A program made the position numbers and the translations under genes. From Zooshikella harenae (GTDB lineage: Bacteria; Pseudomonadota; Gammaproteobacteria; Pseudomonadales; Zooshikellaceae): 49,505 nucleotides of DNA. The notes under the pieces are model-generated. The model did no database searches. It saw nothing but the letters and a program-made list of their open reading frames with translations, and was not told the origin of the DNA. Positions 44,942 to 49,505 of this stretch are shown piece by piece (position 1 is the first letter of the stretch; every line of letters begins with the position of its first letter). The DNA is taken from assembly GCF_018837975.1 (NCBI RefSeq), contig NZ_JAGSOY010000037.1, positions 1-49,505 of the forward strand, read 5' to 3'.

Positions 44942-45970
44942 TTATTCTTTTATCTGATCTCTCCTGACCTTTTTTCTAGGGTCATACACTGGCATATTTT
45001 CATCACCCAATTTACCTCCCTGCTCATAATGAGCCATAGCTAGTGCATTGGCTTTCTCTAATTCTGGTGAGGGTTTACGCCACTGACTTTCGGGGATTGG
45101 TTCAGACCAACGTTTAAGCTCATCTGATAATGTGACTTTTGGAATTCTTTTTTCATGCCAGTCACTCAGCCAGTATGCAAAGTATGAATAATGCATCCAG
45201 TCCCAAATTTTTTGTTTGTATATTTGCCAACCAACTAAAATACCATTTTCTTTCCAACGACGCCGACTATCTTTATATTCTTCTAAAGTATCAAGATTAC
45301 TAGGTGAAGGGCAAGCATCTGGCCCCTCTTCCATAAATGCACGAATACATTCCCATTGCATAATACAGTTTATTTCAGCTCCACACGCAACTTCATAACG
45401 TCCTCTAAAATTAGTTACATCTGTAGGACTGGCCATCGTAACGGTTAATGTGGATAAGGGTATAGCAGTGGTATCTGATAACATCAGTGTAGTGCCAGCC
45501 CATGCGTATATTTTTTCCCAAGGAATAATTATAAACTGGCCTTTTTCACCAAACGGTAAAGCGACCTGTCTACGCTGGCGATTAAAGCGGATAAAACGCT
45601 GTTTTTTTAATGCAAAGTAACCTCTTGCTATAATATGAAAATAAAATAAATGTAACCCCAAAAACACCATTAAAAAAACATTAAGATGAGTCTGATATCC
45701 AGATCTAAATTGAGGCATAAATATAAAAAATAATAGTTGAACTCCTCCCAACACGACATAAACCAAGCAACAAAGAAGAGCTAGATTTTGCGCCCCTACC
45801 CTCACACTTTTATGACCAATATCTAAATAGACATCATTTTTTGCTTTTATAACTCCTTGCCCATCCATACAAGGGTTATTCGTAACAATAGGTAATGGGG
45901 ATAATACCAGAATACGGTTTAACTTATCTTCAAAGGTTTTCCCCGCCATCATTTTTTGACGATTGATCAT
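44942..45970 (-). CDS. DUF6708 protein, putative immunity to the adjacent effector
   Basis: This 342-residue protein directly follows the effector; ATG and stop overlap by 4 nt (ATGA). It starts MINRQKMMAGKTF, has two hydrophobic segments near 65-113 (LALLCCLVYVVLGGVQLLFFIF, then a second), and the shared soluble part (RFIRFNRQRRQVALPFGEKG, PWEKIYAWAGT). A membrane-sited immunity protein suits a membrane-targeting effector such as VasX. It is the most diverged of the three in DNA, consistent with being the original copy. Confidence 0.8.
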   Translation of the reverse strand: MINRQKMMAGKTFEDKLNRILVLSPLPIVTNNPCMDGQGVIKAKNDVYLDIGHKSVRVGAQNLALLCCLVYVVLGGVQLLFFIFMPQFRSGYQTHLNVFLMVFLGLHLFYFHIIARGYFALKKQRFIRFNRQRRQVALPFGEKGQFIIIPWEKIYAWAGTTLMLSDTTAIPLSTLTVTMASPTDVTNFRGRYEVACGAEINCIMQWECIRAFMEEGPDACPSPSNLDTLEEYKDSRRRWKENGILVGWQIYKQKIWDWMHYSYFAYWLSDWHEKRIPKVTLSDELKRWSEPIPESQWRKPSPELEKANALAMAHYEQGGKLGDENMPVYDPRKKVRRDQIKE

Positions 45971-48900
45971 GTATTATCCCCTGTCATCTCAATGTGTTCT
46001 GCTCGTAAATCAATGAGAGGTAGGAAATGGGCATAGCCCAATCGATCTGAGGATTCAAGTTGCGTCATTGCCCCTACTCGCTGTATGTTCAAACTACCGA
46101 ATCGTATATATCCTTCCTCACTATTAAGTGGCTTATACGCTAGATCAGGTATTACTGATAATACCCATTCTATTTTACCTTTTGAAGTCATTAAATAATC
46201 TGGTAGCTCAAACTCAATGATTAGCCCTTGCTCTAATAAAGTGTACCTGCTCCCCAAAATTACATCATTGGTAATATCTTGCCAGTCAAACTCATTAACT
46301 TTCCACCCGGAAGCTTTCTCTAGTTTTACAGCAACCGCTAATGCGATAGGTGAAGGCTCATTATCCTTTAGGTAAAGCAGACGCACTGGAGAAAATCCCA
46401 TAATATTGATGATATACTTTACATTAGTTACTATATTTTCTGTACCATATCCTGATGTTTTGATTTGTTTTTTTAATCTTACAGACTGAACTATTATTTG
46501 AGGCGCAGAAATAGCTTCTGCTAATAATTGTTTCGACTCTAACTCTGTGTGCTGTCTATTTCCAACACCCCAAAGTGACTCTTTTACCCATTTAAATATT
46601 TTTTTTGGATTATAGTATTCATAAATAAGCGAACCAATTATAACAATGAGTGACCCTACCAATAACCATAGATTAACCCTAGCTAGAATAGTAGCCCGAC
46701 TGGCTAAAGCTCCACTCCAACTTTCAGTTTGCTTAAACAATACAGTATAAACTATATCGCCATATACGTAAGTTTGACGTCCATAACTTACTAAGTTAGT
46801 AAAATGACCAATCTGTTTGGTAACTATTGCTACTTTGGCTCCAGTATTACCATCTTTGGTTGCTTTCTCAAAATTATCAAACTCATAAAACATATAACTG
46901 AGTGTAGAAAGAAATCCTAAAATTGAGCTAACCCCTCCACTAAGCACAGTCACTTTTGCCAACTTATCGGCCAAAAAAGGATTTTTGGTATTTTCTAAAG
47001 CATCTTGTAAACCCTTACGCCACATATCAGAAATAAAGGTATTAACTGCAGCGAGCGTGCCAAATAATGAACCGTAAAAAAGCTTATAGTCTTTGAAACT
47101 TTGTTCTGTCTTACTATAAACCTCTTCATTCACTTGTACAAAATTTACAATATTTGCAACCAAAATACTTATAGCTAAGTTACCTGGTTTTAATAGTTTT
47201 TTTGCTGCTTCACCTGTATCTTTAGTATTATACCCTTTCCAAATACCTTGCTTTAGATTTTTATAATTCACTCTAAGTTCATCTAACTCTGGATGAGTTA
47301 GTGATACTGAAATAACACCTTTACCAGAGGAGTTAAGTGGGTCTGTCATATCAGCAATACTTTGTAAAATATTACCTTGCTGACGCTTTATTTCTTTTAT
47401 TTTTAATGATAGCTTTTTATACTCACCGATAATTTCTTTACGCAAGGGTTGATTTGTTGTAGATTTCCATTGTTGTTTTAATTGATTCCCAGCCTGAATA
47501 TGGTTTTTTAAAACAACTTGTGTTTTATTAAGCTGTTGCACTAATTTTTCAAAATAATCAACATCTACTTGCGAAGCAAGTTTTATCCCAACTCCACTAC
47601 CATTCGTAAGTCCTTCAAAAAATAAACTATGCATTCCAGGACCAGCTTTCTCCATAACTCTGATGAATTTATTAGATACTTCACTCACTCTAGCTTGATT
47701 TAAATCACGAAAGCTCTTCAATTCTGACCTAAATATTTTTTCTAATTCATAACGATAAGCAGGCTCCAAAATATTACGAACCTTCTGACCTGATGACGTT
47801 ATTCGCTTTAAACGTTTTGTAAGTGCAGTATCAACTCCTTCCATTAATAATAATTTCGATAATTCTTTAGCATCTTCAAACCCTTTTTTATATGATTTTA
47901 TCCTTTTTATAAGCGAAACGGCTCTACGTGCATGCGAGCTAATACTTAGCCAGTCAGTATCATCTGTTGGCATCGCATCAAGAATGTTTTGGATACCACT
48001 TTGTGCAATAAAATAATCATTCGCGAACTCTATACCAACTTTAGTATCACAAATATAATTTACACAACCAAATAATACCTCTCCGTAATGCTTATGTTGC
48101 TCTTTATCTTCTGTATCAAAATACCAAGCAGCTTTATAAAATTTTGGAATACATTTAGCTCTATCTTGTACAACAGTTTCTCTTAGTTTGTCATGACGTT
48201 GTAACCATTGTCTTTGCTCAGCAAGATAGCTTGTCATTTCTTTCAAGCGTGTTAAAGCTTTTACTCTTGGGGCTAACCCACCACAATCGGATTTCATTGC
48301 GTCTTTGGCATCACCATACTCATCAAAGGCATCAATAGTGGCTTCATAATCAGAGCCTATCTCGCGTTCTAGTTGGTGTTCAATATCTTTAATTTCCTTC
48401 TCAAGCTGAGCTTTTTCAATTTCTCTTTCTAACGTCTCTGCTGAGCCCCCCCCAAAAGAACTTCTTTCTAATGTCAATAATTCCTGAATCTCCTCTTTTT
48501 TCGTTCGCAGTGCGCGCATTTTCTTTAACAGCTCATTCTGTTGTTCTGAAATCTGCACCTTTTGCTGGGTTTCGTTAGCAATCTTTTGCTTAGCTTCATC
48601 AAATTTATAGGTATACAACCCTTCAATAAAATCAGCAGTAAAAAACTTATGCTGCTCTTCTTTTCGCCAATATTCCTCCCACTCAGCCAAATAGCCTTGA
48701 TAGTTTGTTAAGTCTTTGAGTACCCCTAAAACATCAAACATTAATATAAATGCTGATTGATCTGGCGGCGTTTTATCAAAAAGATTTAAGTGATGGCCTC
48801 CTGGTGAATCAACTTGATTAAGAGACCAGTAAAAACCTTTTTTTTCAAACTTAATAAGAGAATTATTTTGTATATTTTGTGATTTCTGCTGAGTTTTGTT

Positions 48901-49452
48901 CGATGTTTGTTTAGCTAATGGATCACTAAGCATTAACGGTTTACACTCTGCAATTCGCTGAGAACCTTCAGACCATGGCATTAAATGGTCAGAACCATCA
49001 CATGCAGAAAAACCACTTAAAAAAACTTTTTGCATCAGTTTATCGCGCATTCCCTGTTCATTAGTGACAATCATTGTCTCCTTTTTCTCAGTCCACTTTA
49101 TTTCCGAAAAATAAAACCATAACATACCCTGCTTAGGAAATTTAATTGGACTTTCTCCAGCAAATGCCCCCTTACTGGTAATAATCTTTAAACGTAGCTT
49201 ATCTGGTTTATTTGAGTGTATATAATAAAAGTAACCTTTTCTTGCTAAACGCAGCCCCATTGGTTTGATTTTAGTATTTATTCCAGGCTGAAACGCAGGA
49301 TGAATGTCAATTGTTTCTTCCACTAAGGCATAACGTAATGGATAAATAAAAATATGGTCATAGGTATACGGACAAGCTTGGCCACTTTGTTTTGGCGACT
49401 GGGTAGATGCCTGATATGCTGCAGTATTAGGATCTTTAATTGCTTTAGCCAT
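45967..49452 (-). CDS. VasX-type T6SS effector (BTH_I2691 family)
   Basis: This 1161-residue protein starts with the VasX N-terminal region (about 25-250): CPYTYDHIFIYPLRYALVEE, LRLARKGYFYYIHS and FDVLGVLKDL. A coiled coil follows (about 284-366). The C-terminal half has hydrophobic segments near 757, 790, 835-856 and 925-945, suggesting a pore-forming domain. VasX of Vibrio cholerae disrupts membranes and is delivered by the type VI system. The tail (YKPLNSEEGYIRFGSLNIQR and on) is the part duplicated downstream. The start has AAGG 8 nt before it. No T6SS structural gene is in the window. Confidence 0.8.
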   Translation of the reverse strand: MAKAIKDPNTAAYQASTQSPKQSGQACPYTYDHIFIYPLRYALVEETIDIHPAFQPGINTKIKPMGLRLARKGYFYYIHSNKPDKLRLKIITSKGAFAGESPIKFPKQGMLWFYFSEIKWTEKKETMIVTNEQGMRDKLMQKVFLSGFSACDGSDHLMPWSEGSQRIAECKPLMLSDPLAKQTSNKTQQKSQNIQNNSLIKFEKKGFYWSLNQVDSPGGHHLNLFDKTPPDQSAFILMFDVLGVLKDLTNYQGYLAEWEEYWRKEEQHKFFTADFIEGLYTYKFDEAKQKIANETQQKVQISEQQNELLKKMRALRTKKEEIQELLTLERSSFGGGSAETLEREIEKAQLEKEIKDIEHQLEREIGSDYEATIDAFDEYGDAKDAMKSDCGGLAPRVKALTRLKEMTSYLAEQRQWLQRHDKLRETVVQDRAKCIPKFYKAAWYFDTEDKEQHKHYGEVLFGCVNYICDTKVGIEFANDYFIAQSGIQNILDAMPTDDTDWLSISSHARRAVSLIKRIKSYKKGFEDAKELSKLLLMEGVDTALTKRLKRITSSGQKVRNILEPAYRYELEKIFRSELKSFRDLNQARVSEVSNKFIRVMEKAGPGMHSLFFEGLTNGSGVGIKLASQVDVDYFEKLVQQLNKTQVVLKNHIQAGNQLKQQWKSTTNQPLRKEIIGEYKKLSLKIKEIKRQQGNILQSIADMTDPLNSSGKGVISVSLTHPELDELRVNYKNLKQGIWKGYNTKDTGEAAKKLLKPGNLAISILVANIVNFVQVNEEVYSKTEQSFKDYKLFYGSLFGTLAAVNTFISDMWRKGLQDALENTKNPFLADKLAKVTVLSGGVSSILGFLSTLSYMFYEFDNFEKATKDGNTGAKVAIVTKQIGHFTNLVSYGRQTYVYGDIVYTVLFKQTESWSGALASRATILARVNLWLLVGSLIVIIGSLIYEYYNPKKIFKWVKESLWGVGNRQHTELESKQLLAEAISAPQIIVQSVRLKKQIKTSGYGTENIVTNVKYIINIMGFSPVRLLYLKDNEPSPIALAVAVKLEKASGWKVNEFDWQDITNDVILGSRYTLLEQGLIIEFELPDYLMTSKGKIEWVLSVIPDLAYKPLNSEEGYIRFGSLNIQRVGAMTQLESSDRLGYAHFLPLIDLRAEHIEMTGDNT

Positions 49453-49454
49453 TA

Positions 49455-49505
49455 CTAACCTTGCTGTTTACCGTTTGCTGTGCTTTTATCGAAGCTTCCT
49501 TGATA
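49455..49505 (-). CDS. Possible 3' end of an upstream gene
   Basis: One frame entering from the right edge reads QGSFDKSTANGKQQG and stops at TAG, 2 nt before the effector ATG. Effectors of this type usually follow a vgrG, PAAR or adaptor gene, so this may be its end. Only 17 codons are visible. Confidence 0.3.
   Translation of the reverse strand, partial: YQGSFDKSTANGKQQG

Overview
The window comes from an AT-rich gammaproteobacterium, most likely a marine or host-associated relative of the Oceanospirillales/Pseudomonas group. The evidence is the gene set: feoABC, fetAB, a Pseudomonas-type lao alcohol-oxidation cluster, exosortase/PEP-CTERM genes, a VasX-type T6SS effector and a GH18 chitinase. 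I cannot name the species from sequence alone. No rRNA, tRNA, CRISPR array or insertion-sequence transposase was seen.

Layout. 1-3.2 kb (minus): an OmpR-type response regulator, a membrane histidine kinase and an exosortase that is frameshifted and runs off the left edge. 3.3-4.9 kb: two lipoproteins. 5.0-8.1 kb (minus): feoABC ferrous-iron uptake, preceded by a perfect FNR box and two Fur-like boxes. 8.2-10.3 kb (minus): two tandem paralogous PEP-CTERM proteins of the THxN type. 10.6-14.0 kb (plus): a GMC oxidoreductase, a small protein and an aldehyde dehydrogenase, matching laoABC. 14.1-17.3 kb (minus): an iodotyrosine-deiodinase-like nitroreductase, an omega-aminotransferase and a SecD-P1-like periplasmic protein. 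17.5-20.2 kb: nucleotide salvage genes upp, hpt and tdk. 20.4-22.6 kb (minus): a pair of exported paralogues, probably DUF3541. 22.9-24.4 kb: fetAB. 24.5-28.5 kb: alpha/beta hydrolase, Cys/Met-metabolism PLP enzyme, an unknown protein and a periplasmic solute-binding-like protein. 29.1-33.1 kb (plus): chitinase, a phosphotransferase-like protein and a lipoprotein. 33.8-40.5 kb (plus): a giant RTX-repeat protein. 40.6-41.2 kb (minus): a third PEP-CTERM protein. 41.5-49.5 kb (minus): a VasX-like T6SS effector followed by three DUF6708 paralogues (putative immunity), interleaved with orphan copies of the effector's C-terminal tail.

Two themes tie the window together. First, all three PEP-CTERM genes carry a similar sigma-54-like element (TGGCAT-N5-, then ATGC or TTGA) 27-44 nt plus promoter distance upstream of their starts, which suggests a shared regulon serving the exosortase. 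Second, the effector locus at the right end is a decaying tandem array of [effector tail - immunity - GC-rich repeat] units. Fragments of the same tail and of its flanking repeat lie 14-17 kb away, at 27.4 kb, and a repeat-only copy lies at 33.6 kb. This is the most unusual structure in the window.
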